Below are positions 20,699-29,262 of a stretch of 42,837 nucleotides of DNA, piece after piece. The DNA comes from a virus: positions 1 through 42,837 of the IMG/VR virus record IMGVR_UViG_3300010160_000086; one strand, written 5' to 3'. The first letter of the stretch is position 1. Every line of letters begins with the position of its first letter. The notes under the pieces are model-generated. The model had not been told where the DNA came from and did no database searches. It worked only from the letters and a program-made list of their open reading frames with translations. A program made the position numbers and the translations under genes.

Positions 20699-21777
20699 GC
20701 CTGTTCTAAGTTCAATGCCTCAATGTAAAGTTCTTTCAGAACCGATTTGAGTTTATCATTATCAATATGTTCTTCTTTGATACCATCAACAAATTTATTA
20801 ATGATTGATACAGTATCTTCTGCTTGATTAACTATATCATCATCTAGACCTTCTGTCAAGTCTATTATGTCTTCAGCAATGGTAATATCGACTGGATTGA
20901 CATTATAAAGGTTTGCCATAAACCTGTCAAATAGATAGGGATTGGTTTTATTCAATACCACAACCTTCACATAGGTACCGGTAAACTTACCGAGGTCTTT
21001 ACTGGTAATCTCACTTATGGTATTTTCTTTATCATCATAATACACTTTGTGAAACATCACATTGGTATTAGGTATGAATTCTAATTCTTGTGTACTTAAA
21101 TCAAATAGGTGAAATCCTCTTTGGTCATCATAATCTTGCCATGTCAATTCATATGGATTACCCAAATAGTAAATATTGTCTGAATGACTACGGTGATGGT
21201 AATGTCCAGAAAAGACCTTATCAAATTTATTAAATATATTGCGGTCATATCCTTCATAATTTGGTATACCACGATTCATAGAAAATCCAGCAATCTCTAA
21301 ATGCCCCATACAAAGTGTGGCTGGAGTATTTTTTAATTCTTCCATAGACTGTTCATAATTTTCGGTACAAATCCATGGTATCATACACACATCATGTTTC
21401 ACCTCACCATAATTTAAATGTATGGTCTGTGGAGAATCAATGATGTTAATGTTTTCATATTCACCCAATAACAAATCTACCGAGTTAACATCATTAGTAT
21501 TTTTAAAGTATGTGTCGTGGTTACCAGCCAACATATGAACTTCAATATTCATTTCTGCCAAAGTATTAAAGAACATTTCTTTGGTACGTTTCAACGTAAA
21601 GAAGTTAACATACTTTCTACGGTCAAAGGTATCACCAAGAATTAATAGTGTTTTAATTTCTTCCTTTTCTAAGGTAGGAAAGAATATCTCTTTATAAAAC
21701 TTCTCGTAATAATCTAAGAAATGTGTTGAGTCATTTCTAGCACCGAAATGTTGGTCAGTTATAATTGCTACTTTCAT
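20695..21777 (-). CDS. 47: Recombination nuclease subunit gp47 (Mre11/SbcD-like)
   Basis: 360 residues (T4: 339). Calcineurin-fold nuclease. Seen: TDQHFG (D8, H10), LGDTFDRR, AGNHDTY, GHLEIAG and GHYHHR, the complete two-metal site. Start overlaps the stop of the 53-residue gene (21774-21935); stop overlaps the gp46 start. The operon order 55 / small gene / 47 / 46 is as in aquatic T4-likes. Confidence 0.97.
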   Translation of the reverse strand: MKVAIITDQHFGARNDSTHFLDYYEKFYKEIFFPTLEKEEIKTLLILGDTFDRRKYVNFFTLKRTKEMFFNTLAEMNIEVHMLAGNHDTYFKNTNDVNSVDLLLGEYENINIIDSPQTIHLNYGEVKHDVCMIPWICTENYEQSMEELKNTPATLCMGHLEIAGFSMNRGIPNYEGYDRNIFNKFDKVFSGHYHHRSHSDNIYYLGNPYELTWQDYDDQRGFHLFDLSTQELEFIPNTNVMFHKVYYDDKENTISEITSKDLGKFTGTYVKVVVLNKTNPYLFDRFMANLYNVNPVDITIAEDIIDLTEGLDDDIVNQAEDTVSIINKFVDGIKEEHIDNDKLKSVLKELYIEALNLEQA

Positions 21778-21935
21778 GTCCTATTATCTTTTTTTGCAAC
21801 ATCTTTATTAATGTATTGTATCTGTATTACTAAATTTTTTTGTTCATTAGCAAATGTGGTTGCTTCTAATAAGGTATTAAAATGTTTGGTATCTAAACCA
21901 TACCCATTATCTTTTATGTAATAAACTCTATACAT
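21774..21935 (-). CDS. 53-residue protein between gp55 and gp47
   Basis: ATG 21935 preceded by AGGAGAG at 7 nt; TGA overlaps the gp47 ATG as ATGA. Seen: starts MYRVYYIKDN, then FNTLLEATTFANEQ and IQIQYINKD, a compact beta-alpha-beta-looking sequence without motifs. Unrecognised. The strong ribosome site and tight overlaps on both sides show that it is a real gene. Confidence 0.82.
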   Translation of the reverse strand: MYRVYYIKDNGYGLDTKHFNTLLEATTFANEQKNLVIQIQYINKDVAKKDNRT

Positions 21936-21939
21936 TATA

Positions 21940-22485
21940 TCACTCTCCTAAGAACTTTTCAATACCCTTAGGCTTCTTTACCTCTTTCTTTGCCTTTTTA
22001 GCTTCTTCATAGTTTTCAATAAACTCTGAAATATTCTCATAAAGTTCAAATTGCCTTGTGGTACCGTCTTCAAACTCTAACATTTCAAACTCATCAAGTA
22101 TACCCATTTGTTCCGTGGCTTTGTACTTCACATATAGTTGTTTCTTTTCCTTCTGTATTCTACGTAGAAAGGCATAGTAAATGATTTGAGTGAAGTAGGC
22201 AAATGGATTCTTTGATTTGGCAGGGTCAAAGTTATCAAAGTACATTAGACAATTCTCAATACCATCACTCATCATCTCATCACGATAGGTATAGTTGATA
22301 AAATTTGGCTTATGTGATAGACCTTCGGCAATCTTCATAAAGCACTCACCAATGTAGTTTGGAATAGGTGGGTCTGGAAGTTTATCCGTCTTACACCTCT
22401 TCTGTTCTGCCTTATAATCCATAAGAGCTTGAAGAAAGTCTGGGTTGTTAATATAATGTTTTTGTTTTTTAATCGTTGTTGTCAT
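21940..22485 (-). CDS. 55: Late sigma factor gp55
   Basis: 181 residues from ATG 22485 (T4: 185); a GTG 9 nt upstream is possible. Directs host RNA polymerase to TATAAATA late promoters, with gp33 and gp45. Seen: KPNFINYTYRDEMMSDGIENCLMYFDNFDPAKSKNPFAYFTQIIYYAFLRRIQKEKKQ, the T4 gp55 core almost unchanged, and a C-terminal GIEKFLGE that resembles the clamp-binding tail. The many late boxes in this window are its targets. Confidence 0.97.
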   Translation of the reverse strand: MTTTIKKQKHYINNPDFLQALMDYKAEQKRCKTDKLPDPPIPNYIGECFMKIAEGLSHKPNFINYTYRDEMMSDGIENCLMYFDNFDPAKSKNPFAYFTQIIYYAFLRRIQKEKKQLYVKYKATEQMGILDEFEMLEFEDGTTRQFELYENISEFIENYEEAKKAKKEVKKPKGIEKFLGE

Positions 22486-22556
22486 GTTTACCACATAATG
22501 TTATTGACATTCGCTTGACAAGTGTGTACAGTCGAGTATGTCCTGCTTTGAAAGTG

Positions 22557-22943
22557 TTAATGTAAAGTATCTCCATTACCAGGAAGATCCTCAAATTCAT
22601 TAATCATTTGAGTAATTTCCTCCTCGGACATTTTAGTTACTTCGTTCTTTGCCTTAATGAGTCCTTTGATTCTAGATACCGTATTGATATAATACTCACA
22701 GAACTCCTCATCTGGATCCAAAATAGAAAGAACATCTTTAGTGAATATTTCCACAGAGTTTCTTTTTACTAGTTGGACAGGCAACCAATGATTCATAATT
22801 AAACCCGTATCTTTGCTACGATAATCAATTTGGAATTCCATGGGTTCTTCCAATGTGATACGATCAAAACTAGTTGCCGATACATTGGCTATTAAGTCTG
22901 TACCATTTTGTAGTTTAATTATTTGTGTTTTATACTCAAGCAT
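22557..22943 (-). CDS. Sm-like hypothetical protein
   Basis: 128 residues. Seen: MLEYKTQIIKLQNGTDLIANVSATSFDRITLEEPMEFQID, a five-strand Sm-like opening similar in pattern to the protein at 3792-4106, then a long acidic helical C-terminus (EEEITQMINEFEDLPGNGD). Such proteins are recurrent in aquatic T4-likes, without known role. Overlaps the uvsW stop by 8 nt; gp55 follows 71 nt downstream. Confidence 0.8.
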   Translation of the reverse strand: MLEYKTQIIKLQNGTDLIANVSATSFDRITLEEPMEFQIDYRSKDTGLIMNHWLPVQLVKRNSVEIFTKDVLSILDPDEEFCEYYINTVSRIKGLIKAKNEVTKMSEEEITQMINEFEDLPGNGDTLH

Positions 22944-24465
22944 TTTTTAATCCTATCTTGTATATTTTAAAAGGGAACTGCTCATCATTATATATCTTTG
23001 TTCGTTCAACAAAATGCCGGAGTGTATAATTCATATGTTTCTTATATCTCAAATCATCTGCTATGTCATAAAGCGTTGCCATATCTTTGCCTTCATTTTG
23101 TCGTAAACCTCTTCCAATCGACTGCAAAGTTCGTATTGTTGATTTAGTCGGCATTGCAAATATAATGTTATGCAAATTCCTAATGTTAATTCCAGTAGAA
23201 AAAGTCCCAAAACTAGCCACGACAATAGCATCATTCTCAATCTCCATAATTTTACGAATGTTTTCTCTGTCCGTGGTTTCAGTACCACCATATACAAAGA
23301 ATACTTTTCTATCACCAATCTTCTCAGTGTTTCTAATCATATCATACAGTATTCTACCGTGTTTGTCAACCATTTGGAATAATACTAATGTATTTTTACC
23401 TAAGGAAACTGCAAGATTCTTAATGAATTTATTTCTAGTTTCATGTGAAATCAAGTATTCTATTTCTTCTTGGTAAGTCTTATCTTTGGCATACAAACAT
23501 TCTTCATCTGAGTGCTTGAGTACCAGACATTTAATTTCAAAGTTAGATAGTTGGTTGTTATCAATTAGTTCTTTTGTTGTTGTTACTTTCTTAACAGGAC
23601 CAAAAAGACCTTCTAACACCAACTTATGAGTTTTGGTACCATCAAGTGTACCTGTTAGACCAATACGATATTTGGCATTGACACAAGAAGTAAGTATTGT
23701 AGTAAGTGATTGTGCTTTGAATAGGTGTGCTTCGTCACCTATAATATAATCGAACTGTTCAAAGTATTCTTTAGGCAACTTGTACAAAGATTGCCATGTG
23801 GAAATTGTAAGCGGTCGGCTTGACACCTTATCTTTTCCTTGATATATTCTATGCACCAAATGTTCAACAGAATCATTGTTATAATCGGCAAAGTCTGAAT
23901 ACAATTGTTCCACTAAAGAAGTTGTTGGAACAATAACTAGACCTTTAAGATTTTGATATTTGTGTAATTGTTGGAAAATTAAATAGATAATGAGTGATTT
24001 ACCAGATGCAGTAGGAGATAATAACATTGCTCTACGTCTTTGCATGGCATGAACAAACGCAGCAATCTGATGTTCTCTTACCTCAATAGGTTCACCACGT
24101 GCGTGTATATTTAATTCTTCAATAAACTTTTTGGCGTGGTATAAAGAGAATTCGTCTTCGGTATCTAAATTGTTCTCATATTCATATGTGTAATCTCTTT
24201 CTTCACAAAACTGTTCCACATAATTTAATAGACCACGATACAAAGTAAAACTTTGAAGATTGAAAAGTCTTATCTTTCCATCCCAAATTCGATTACGATA
24301 AGCAGGAACAAATTGGTAACCAGGAACATAGAATTCAAAAAACTGGGAAAGTTCTTGTGATATATGCCGTTCACATTTTATCTTAACATATACTTCATTC
24401 ACTTTTGTTATTACTACGTGTTCTTTATTGTCCACCAATGAATTTTTCCCATGATATAAAATCAC
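22936..24465 (-). CDS. uvsW: Helicase UvsW
   Basis: 509 residues. SF2 helicase that unwinds R-loops and migrates branches, switching replication from origin to recombination mode. Seen: Walker A PTASGKS (151-157), VVPTTSLVEQ (motif Ia), DEAHLF (motif II), GLTGTL (motif III), motif V ASFGTFSTGI, and QSIGRGLRQ (motif VI). The T4-like block YQEEIEYLISHETRNKFI is present. Overlaps uvsY by 41 nt. Confidence 0.96.
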   Translation of the reverse strand: MILYHGKNSLVDNKEHVVITKVNEVYVKIKCERHISQELSQFFEFYVPGYQFVPAYRNRIWDGKIRLFNLQSFTLYRGLLNYVEQFCEERDYTYEYENNLDTEDEFSLYHAKKFIEELNIHARGEPIEVREHQIAAFVHAMQRRRAMLLSPTASGKSLIIYLIFQQLHKYQNLKGLVIVPTTSLVEQLYSDFADYNNDSVEHLVHRIYQGKDKVSSRPLTISTWQSLYKLPKEYFEQFDYIIGDEAHLFKAQSLTTILTSCVNAKYRIGLTGTLDGTKTHKLVLEGLFGPVKKVTTTKELIDNNQLSNFEIKCLVLKHSDEECLYAKDKTYQEEIEYLISHETRNKFIKNLAVSLGKNTLVLFQMVDKHGRILYDMIRNTEKIGDRKVFFVYGGTETTDRENIRKIMEIENDAIVVASFGTFSTGINIRNLHNIIFAMPTKSTIRTLQSIGRGLRQNEGKDMATLYDIADDLRYKKHMNYTLRHFVERTKIYNDEQFPFKIYKIGLKNA

Positions 24466-24859
24466 GGAGTTGCCACGTTCTCTGTTTCAATTCATTCATA
24501 ATTGATTCTATAACAGATACCGTTTCTTCGTGATATACTTTCTTCTCCAATAACTTGATTAAATCAGCATCGGCTTCCAAATAAGTATTTATGTCTGACT
24601 TTAAAGTGAACTGGAAGGGTTCCCATCCATACTCAGCCAGTTCTTCCCTTGACAGTTTACCTGTATAGTATTCCCATTTGACTTTACGCATACGTAGATA
24701 ATCAAAGTGTGCCTTTTTTGAGGCAATCTTATGCTTAGTGAGAATAGCGAGGTATTTGTTGTGTAGTGTGGGAATCTTTATCAGTTCTTTTCCAGGTTCT
24801 GTCTGGTCAATAACTGTATCACGTTCCCAATTCTTCAATACTTGTTCTAGGTTTTCCAT
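24425..24859 (-). CDS. uvsY: Recombination mediator UvsY
   Basis: 144 residues (T4: 137). Loads UvsX on gp32-coated ssDNA. Assignment rests on size, helical/charged composition, the KAHFDYLRMRKVKWEYYTGK segment that parallels T4 KARLDYYSGRG, and position directly upstream of uvsW with a shared operon. First gene after a strong sigma70 promoter. Confidence 0.88.
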   Translation of the reverse strand: MENLEQVLKNWERDTVIDQTEPGKELIKIPTLHNKYLAILTKHKIASKKAHFDYLRMRKVKWEYYTGKLSREELAEYGWEPFQFTLKSDINTYLEADADLIKLLEKKVYHEETVSVIESIMNELKQRTWQLRDFISWEKFIGGQ

Positions 24860-24885
24860 AATATAAAAGGTAACATTAAAAATAC

Positions 24886-24915
24886 ATTATAACACAACTA
24901 ATGTTATCGTGTCAA
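24886..24915 (-). promoter_or_regulatory. Sigma70 promoter for uvsY-uvsW-55-47-46
   Basis: Perfect TTGACA (24915-24910), 18 bp, perfect TATAAT (24891-24886) on the minus strand, 27 nt before the uvsY start. It shares AGTTGTGTTATAAT with tRNA promoter A. Confidence 0.88.
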
Positions 24916-24922
24916 GCCAACG

Positions 24923-25456
24923 TTAAATAGGTTCAAAATTGTGGTAATCAAATACAAAAGTGGCAGTACCATACACAATATCATCAGCACTCATTTTGGT
25001 ATCAAATTGAATATCCGATAATGATATTGGAAAGACATTAAAAAATCTAACTCGTAACACAGGGTTGTTTAAATTGTTTAGTACTGTAAGTGTTGCATCA
25101 GAATAACCTTTTGGTCCATTTCCTGATTTATACTGGTTCTGAGCATTACTTAACCTTTTACGTTCTTCGAAGCCTTCTGGAGATGCGATGGAACGAAACC
25201 AATTATGTATCTGTTGCCAGCTATCTAACGCCTCGTCAACCGCAAAATCTATATTCAATTGGTTGTATGTAATCTTATTACCTGGTGCATATATGTCCAA
25301 CATAGGAGTATTGATTGGGGCCTGTCCTATACTAACCCCTGGTATGTTTACTGACTGGCAAAAGTATTGCGTGGAACCAATCCTATCAAATGTGAGTAGG
25401 TATTTGGTTGCCTGTAAGTAATTTGGATTTTGTGGTATTCTGGTAATTGCTGTCAT
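24923..25456 (-). CDS. Tail-tube-family protein (gp19 paralogue)
   Basis: 177 residues. Seen: the tail-tube fold pattern shared with gp19 at 32168-32710: a cys/ser-rich strand then (I/L)PG-x-(S/T)IG-x-xP (FCQSVNIPGVSIGQAPI), I...GN-x-(I/F)T-x-x-x-L-x-I, a W-containing helix, and a closing IVYGTATFVFDYHNFEP. Separate from the main tube gene and located between uvsY and gp23. It could be a second tube-like, tail-completion or tube-initiator (gp3/gp54-type) protein. No ribosome site is obvious. Confidence 0.75.
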   Translation of the reverse strand: MTAITRIPQNPNYLQATKYLLTFDRIGSTQYFCQSVNIPGVSIGQAPINTPMLDIYAPGNKITYNQLNIDFAVDEALDSWQQIHNWFRSIASPEGFEERKRLSNAQNQYKSGNGPKGYSDATLTVLNNLNNPVLRVRFFNVFPISLSDIQFDTKMSADDIVYGTATFVFDYHNFEPI

Positions 25457-25464
25457 ATGATTAT

Positions 25465-25860
25465 TTAGGTCATAAGTTTAACACAAGTCCAACCTTTGTT
25501 TTGTTTAATGATACCTTTAGAGACTTTAACCATATTACCTTGGTCTATTCCGTTTTCTTTACAGAATTTTTGTAAATTTTTTATTTTCTGAGATTCTCCT
25601 TTAGGATTTGTTACAATCCATTCAGCAGATAATTTTTCAGCTACTGTTCTCTTTTGACTTTCTGGTTGCTTAAAACCTATTCTACTGAGTCTAAGTTTTT
25701 CTGCATCATATTTGCCTTGTTTCCATCTTTCTTTTTGTATTTCACTAAGGTTTTTTTTCGTTTCTTCCATGTGTGGTAGTCCTATACCCCATTTTCTTAA
25801 TGAAGGGTTATGTTCATTTATATCAAATTTCATTGTTTTCAAAGATTCAAAAATATCCAT
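25465..25860 (-). CDS. Homing-endonuclease-derived DNA-binding protein (no catalytic domain)
   Basis: 131 residues. Seen: a NUMOD3-like basic helix (MEETKKNLSEIQKERWKQGKYD, about 31-52) and a C-terminal SAEWIVTNPKGE...IKNLQKFCKENGID...GNMVKVSKGIIKQNKGWTC, the IENR/NUMOD type DNA-binding repeat found at the C-terminus of GIY-YIG and HNH homing nucleases. There is no GIY-YIG or HNH motif, so only the DNA-binding half is present. Good ribosome site (GGAG, 7 nt). Sits 83 nt after the gp23 stop, beyond the gp23 terminator. Probably a remnant or repurposed homing gene. Confidence 0.72.
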   Translation of the reverse strand: MDIFESLKTMKFDINEHNPSLRKWGIGLPHMEETKKNLSEIQKERWKQGKYDAEKLRLSRIGFKQPESQKRTVAEKLSAEWIVTNPKGESQKIKNLQKFCKENGIDQGNMVKVSKGIIKQNKGWTCVKLMT

Positions 25861-25884
25861 TAAAGAACTCCATGTAATTGGTTA

Positions 25885-25912
25885 TAAAAAGAAAGGGACC
25901 GAAGTCCCTTTC
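25885..25912 (-). terminator. Terminator after major capsid gene
   Basis: Perfect 9 bp stem GAAAGGGAC/GTCCCTTTC with a TTCG tetraloop, followed on the minus strand by TTTTTAT. A second small hairpin (GTCCT/AGGAC, 25919-25936) lies between it and the gp23 stop. Confidence 0.95.
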
Positions 25913-25943
25913 CAAATGTCCTTCTTAACGAGGACTTCAAAAA

Positions 25944-27290
25944 TCACATTAAATTTTTGACACCGAACAAACGATAGTACACGTTTCTACGAGCTTGTAA
26001 CTTGCCATCATTTGCAAATGCATCATAAGCACCGTTAGAGAATGGATTTGCAACCATGCCGTAACGAGTCTTGAAACCAATCTTTGGTTGGAATGTATAC
26101 TGGTCAACAGCACGAACCATTTGCAACGGCACGTATGGACAGTAGAACAAACCGGCATCATAAGGAGAAGAACCCTTATAACCGATTGTCACCAATTCTT
26201 GGTTAGATGTATAACCACCGAAGTATGGGTCGATATAGACCTTGATACGACCGTGTAACATACCAGCAAATGTGTTGCCTGTATCGTCAACTTGGAGATC
26301 AGCAGACAAAGCAGGAGTGTATTGTAACACGCCGGCCATAGCCATAGCAGATGCAACGTCTGAAGAAACAATCAGAACGTTACCTTTACCTCTACGAGTT
26401 TGTTTTGCAATGACGTTAGCATCACGTTCAATTTGGAAAATCAAACCTTTGAAACGCTCAACTGACCAACGGCCGTTAGAGTCTGTGTCAAGGTCGAAGA
26501 AACCAGCAGTAGTAGTACCATACTGAGCACCTGCAACGGCACAAGTATAGATAGTACGAATAACTTCACGGTTGATTTCAGCCAAGATTTCTGTTGACAG
26601 AATGTTTGACAATTCTGTTTCAGCATCCAAACCATGTATTGCCTTCAAGTCTTGAGCGAGTTCAAGTGAGTACTCGGCCTTCAGAGCACGTGACTGAGCA
26701 GTAACAGTAACTTTCTCGATAGAGAAGGCCATTTGTTGGAATGCTGCAGGACCGTTATCTTGTGTACCCAAAATCTCAGCGTTAGCTGTTGGCATACCAA
26801 TACCAGAGGTAGTTGTATTACCTGTTGGGTTTTGGAATTGACCAGAAACGTCAGATGCACGTGTACCTTGGAATCCGTAAGGATTGTTCTCAGAGAATGA
26901 ACCAGAGAAGGCAGTATTAGCTTCGTTATAGAAAGCTTCTGTGCCTGTTTGTGTAGCGTAACGAGCACGCATTGCGAAAATCAATCCTGTAGGACCAGTC
27001 ATTGGCTGAACGCCAGCAACGTCATAAGCGATTAGATTTGGCAAAGCACGGCGAACCAAGCTAATCAAGATTGGGTCAAAATTGCTTACGCCAGCGCCGG
27101 TGATGTTAGCAGGAGTTGAACCGCCTGTAGCTGCTTCGTTCAAGGCCATACGGTCTTGAGCCATAGCTTGTTGTTGATTTTCCAAAACAAGTGCTGTAAC
27201 TGAGCGCTTGTATGGATCTTTAATGGCTTCGAGTTCTGGATGATTCAGAACTGGATCCCATTTTTTTTGTAGTTCTTCGGTCAAATACAT
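25944..27290 (-). CDS. 23: Major capsid protein gp23
   Basis: 448 residues (T4: 521). Main hexameric capsid shell protein. Seen: the hallmark RRALPNLIAYDVAGVQPMTGPTGLIFAMRARY (T4: RRAIPNLIAFDICGVQPMSGPTGQVFALRAVY) and C-terminal GYKGSSPYDAGLFYCPYVPLQM..PKIGFKTRYGM. The N-terminal region has L50-N-E52 followed by AATGG, which fits the gp21 cleavage rule (I/L)xE, so maturation after E52 is predicted (T4: after E65). Ribosome site AAGGAT. A hairpin terminator follows. Confidence 0.98.
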   Translation of the reverse strand: MYLTEELQKKWDPVLNHPELEAIKDPYKRSVTALVLENQQQAMAQDRMALNEAATGGSTPANITGAGVSNFDPILISLVRRALPNLIAYDVAGVQPMTGPTGLIFAMRARYATQTGTEAFYNEANTAFSGSFSENNPYGFQGTRASDVSGQFQNPTGNTTTSGIGMPTANAEILGTQDNGPAAFQQMAFSIEKVTVTAQSRALKAEYSLELAQDLKAIHGLDAETELSNILSTEILAEINREVIRTIYTCAVAGAQYGTTTAGFFDLDTDSNGRWSVERFKGLIFQIERDANVIAKQTRRGKGNVLIVSSDVASAMAMAGVLQYTPALSADLQVDDTGNTFAGMLHGRIKVYIDPYFGGYTSNQELVTIGYKGSSPYDAGLFYCPYVPLQMVRAVDQYTFQPKIGFKTRYGMVANPFSNGAYDAFANDGKLQARRNVYYRLFGVKNLM

Positions 27291-27322
27291 TGTAATTATC
27301 CTTTTTATGTATTATCGACTAA

Positions 27323-28579
27323 TTACTTAGCCAGAGTTTGTGAAATTGCTTTTGTATAAATTTCCATTGATGGATCAGAGAATACTTGTTTCTTCTCATC
27401 TTCAACTAGAACTTCATCCAAAGCTGAATTGTCTGCAACTTTAACGTCTGCTTTGAAATACGATTCTTTCAAAGTTTCTACCTTAGTTACAAATTCTTCC
27501 TCAGTAGTGAATTCCACACCCTCTGCGAGTGATTTTAATTTTTCTACTTGAGTTTGAGTCAGGCCTTCACACGCTGTGTAGATAGCCTCAATTTTTTTCT
27601 GTTCGTTAAGTGCCTTGGTTAACTCGACACCACGGGAGATTTGTTCGTTTAATGAACCTTCAAGTTCTTCCACTTTATTGGTCAATTCTTCCACGACATT
27701 TACTTTGTCTTCTGGAATATCGATATAGTGTTCTTCGAACAAACCTTTTAGACCAACAATAAAGTCTTCTACGATTTCAGCACGTAGACCTTTTTCGATA
27801 GCCAATTGATTTTCTTTCATCCATTCTTCAACCATATAGTTGAGATAGTCATCAACTTTAGCTGCCAGTTCTTCTTTGATTTCTTCAACAGCAGTTTCAA
27901 ACTGTTCTGTCAAAGCAACTTCGGCTTCAGCAATAACTTCTTCAGCACGAGCAATAACGGCAGCTTCGAAAATGGTAGAAGCTTTTGTTACGAATTCTTC
28001 GGAGAGGTTTTCACCACCTAATAGAGCGTCTAAGTCTTCTTTCATTTTTTCTTTCTTTAACATTTTTTTAATCATGGCCTTGTCTTGTGCTGCGTCTTCG
28101 TGGCCTTCTTCTTTTTCTTCGGCAACCACTTCTTCATCAGATTCAGTTTCTTCGCCATAAGATTGGAAATTAGCACCTTTGTTCGCTTGCATTGTTTGTT
28201 TTGGTTTAGTACCAGGTTTACGGTCACGAATGGTGTCATAAGAATCTTCACCACCTTGAACATCAGGCTGGTCACCATTCTTGTCATTCTGTGGTTGTGC
28301 TGCCAACTTCTTCATTGGTTCTGAACCTACAGGAGGTGTAGCACCAGGAGGTGTAGCAGATGTTGTACCTTTTAGGTAATCTGGCAATTCATCTTTTGTT
28401 GAATTTGGTGAGGCACCAATTTTACCGGCATCTTTCATACCGTAACCAACAGATGTTGGCAACTTTGATGTACCTGTTTGACCAGAACGCTTTGCAGCGA
28501 TATTTGAGTCAAATGTTTCTTTAGATCCTTCGCCAATCAGAATTGAACTAGCGGCTTCGGATAAGTTAAATTTTTTCAT
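27323..28579 (-). CDS. 22: Prohead scaffold protein gp22
   Basis: 418 residues, longer than T4 gp22 (269). Main assembly core of the prohead, digested by gp21. Seen: strongly acidic, coiled-coil-rich sequence (about 160-340), a Pro/Gly-rich N-terminal part (about 80-130), and terminal segment IYTKAISQTLAK typical of gp22 C-termini. Position between gp21 and gp23 supports the call. Late promoter 28609-28616 lies 30 nt upstream of the start. Confidence 0.92.
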   Translation of the reverse strand: MKKFNLSEAASSILIGEGSKETFDSNIAAKRSGQTGTSKLPTSVGYGMKDAGKIGASPNSTKDELPDYLKGTTSATPPGATPPVGSEPMKKLAAQPQNDKNGDQPDVQGGEDSYDTIRDRKPGTKPKQTMQANKGANFQSYGEETESDEEVVAEEKEEGHEDAAQDKAMIKKMLKKEKMKEDLDALLGGENLSEEFVTKASTIFEAAVIARAEEVIAEAEVALTEQFETAVEEIKEELAAKVDDYLNYMVEEWMKENQLAIEKGLRAEIVEDFIVGLKGLFEEHYIDIPEDKVNVVEELTNKVEELEGSLNEQISRGVELTKALNEQKKIEAIYTACEGLTQTQVEKLKSLAEGVEFTTEEEFVTKVETLKESYFKADVKVADNSALDEVLVEDEKKQVFSDPSMEIYTKAISQTLAK

Positions 28580-28608
28580 TTTGAAAAATCTCCTTGATTT
28601 ATATTGGA

Positions 28609-28616
28609 TATTTATA
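28609..28616 (-). promoter_or_regulatory. T4-type late promoter TATAAATA (gp22-gp23)
   Basis: Exact match on the minus strand, 30-37 nt before the gp22 start, just after the gp21 stop. Good spacing for late expression of scaffold and capsid. Confidence 0.85.
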
Positions 28617-28617
28617 T

Positions 28618-29262
28618 TTAAAGTTTTTTCAGGAAGTTTTCGAATATATGTAGACTTACTTTTTCGATTTCCTTGCGTGAAACTTGGCGAATTTCTTGCT
28701 TTGCTTCTTCGTAATCTTGTTCAGTCCATCTACCATCTACTAACATCCATTCTTTGCCTTCCATAATACCTTGTACAAAAGCACCAGGTGCAGAAGGGTC
28801 TGCTACTATATCCGCCGCTGTGGCCAGATAGAAATCGGGCTGAACAACATTAACACCGTTAACGTTCTTTAATGAGCCCATGCCTCTTGAAGACACACCT
28901 AACTGAGCACCGCCTTCAATAAGACTCCTGGCGATTGCTCCCATCGGTGTATCTAAAATCTTTGCTTTACCAATCCATTGATTACCATCTTCTCTCAAAG
29001 ATACAATCATGTGTGATACACGGTCCAAATTAATGGAAGGAGTATCTGGATGTCCCAACTCACCGAATGCACGGTGCTTGTTGATATAACTTTCGGTATA
29101 ACGGTCTACTTCTTTTCTAAGTGTATTAAACTCATACAAACGACCGTTCTTATTTTTTCTTTCGGCAACGAGAAATGGTCCTTCAATATGAAGAACTTTC
29201 TTACCGTCTGAATCTTCGGTAATATAATTTACCGTTTCTGTAATTTCTTTAATGAGTTTCAT
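28618..29262 (-). CDS. 21: Prohead protease gp21
   Basis: 214 residues (T4: 212). Serine protease that cleaves gp22, gp23 and other head proteins at (I/L)xE. Seen: IEGPFLVAE, FGELGHPDTP with catalytic H71, and LGVSSRGMG with S124/S125 as the nucleophile region (T4: H85, S140). It abuts gp68 (stop and start adjacent). Confidence 0.96.
   Translation of the reverse strand: MKLIKEITETVNYITEDSDGKKVLHIEGPFLVAERKNKNGRLYEFNTLRKEVDRYTESYINKHRAFGELGHPDTPSINLDRVSHMIVSLREDGNQWIGKAKILDTPMGAIARSLIEGGAQLGVSSRGMGSLKNVNGVNVVQPDFYLATAADIVADPSAPGAFVQGIMEGKEWMLVDGRWTEQDYEEAKQEIRQVSRKEIEKVSLHIFENFLKKL

Noticed and set aside
22495-22556. Promoter or small gene in the gap before gp55
   Set aside because: A plus-strand TTGACA is present but has no -10, and no credible ORF or minus-strand promoter was found in the 62 nt.
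24584-24592. CATAAATA late-type box inside uvsY
   Set aside because: Lies within coding sequence, far from a gene start, and no late gene follows directly; chance occurrence is likely in AT-rich DNA.
25457-25480. CCTAAATA as a late promoter for the tube paralogue
   Set aside because: Two mismatches and only 5 nt from the ATG; too weak to call.
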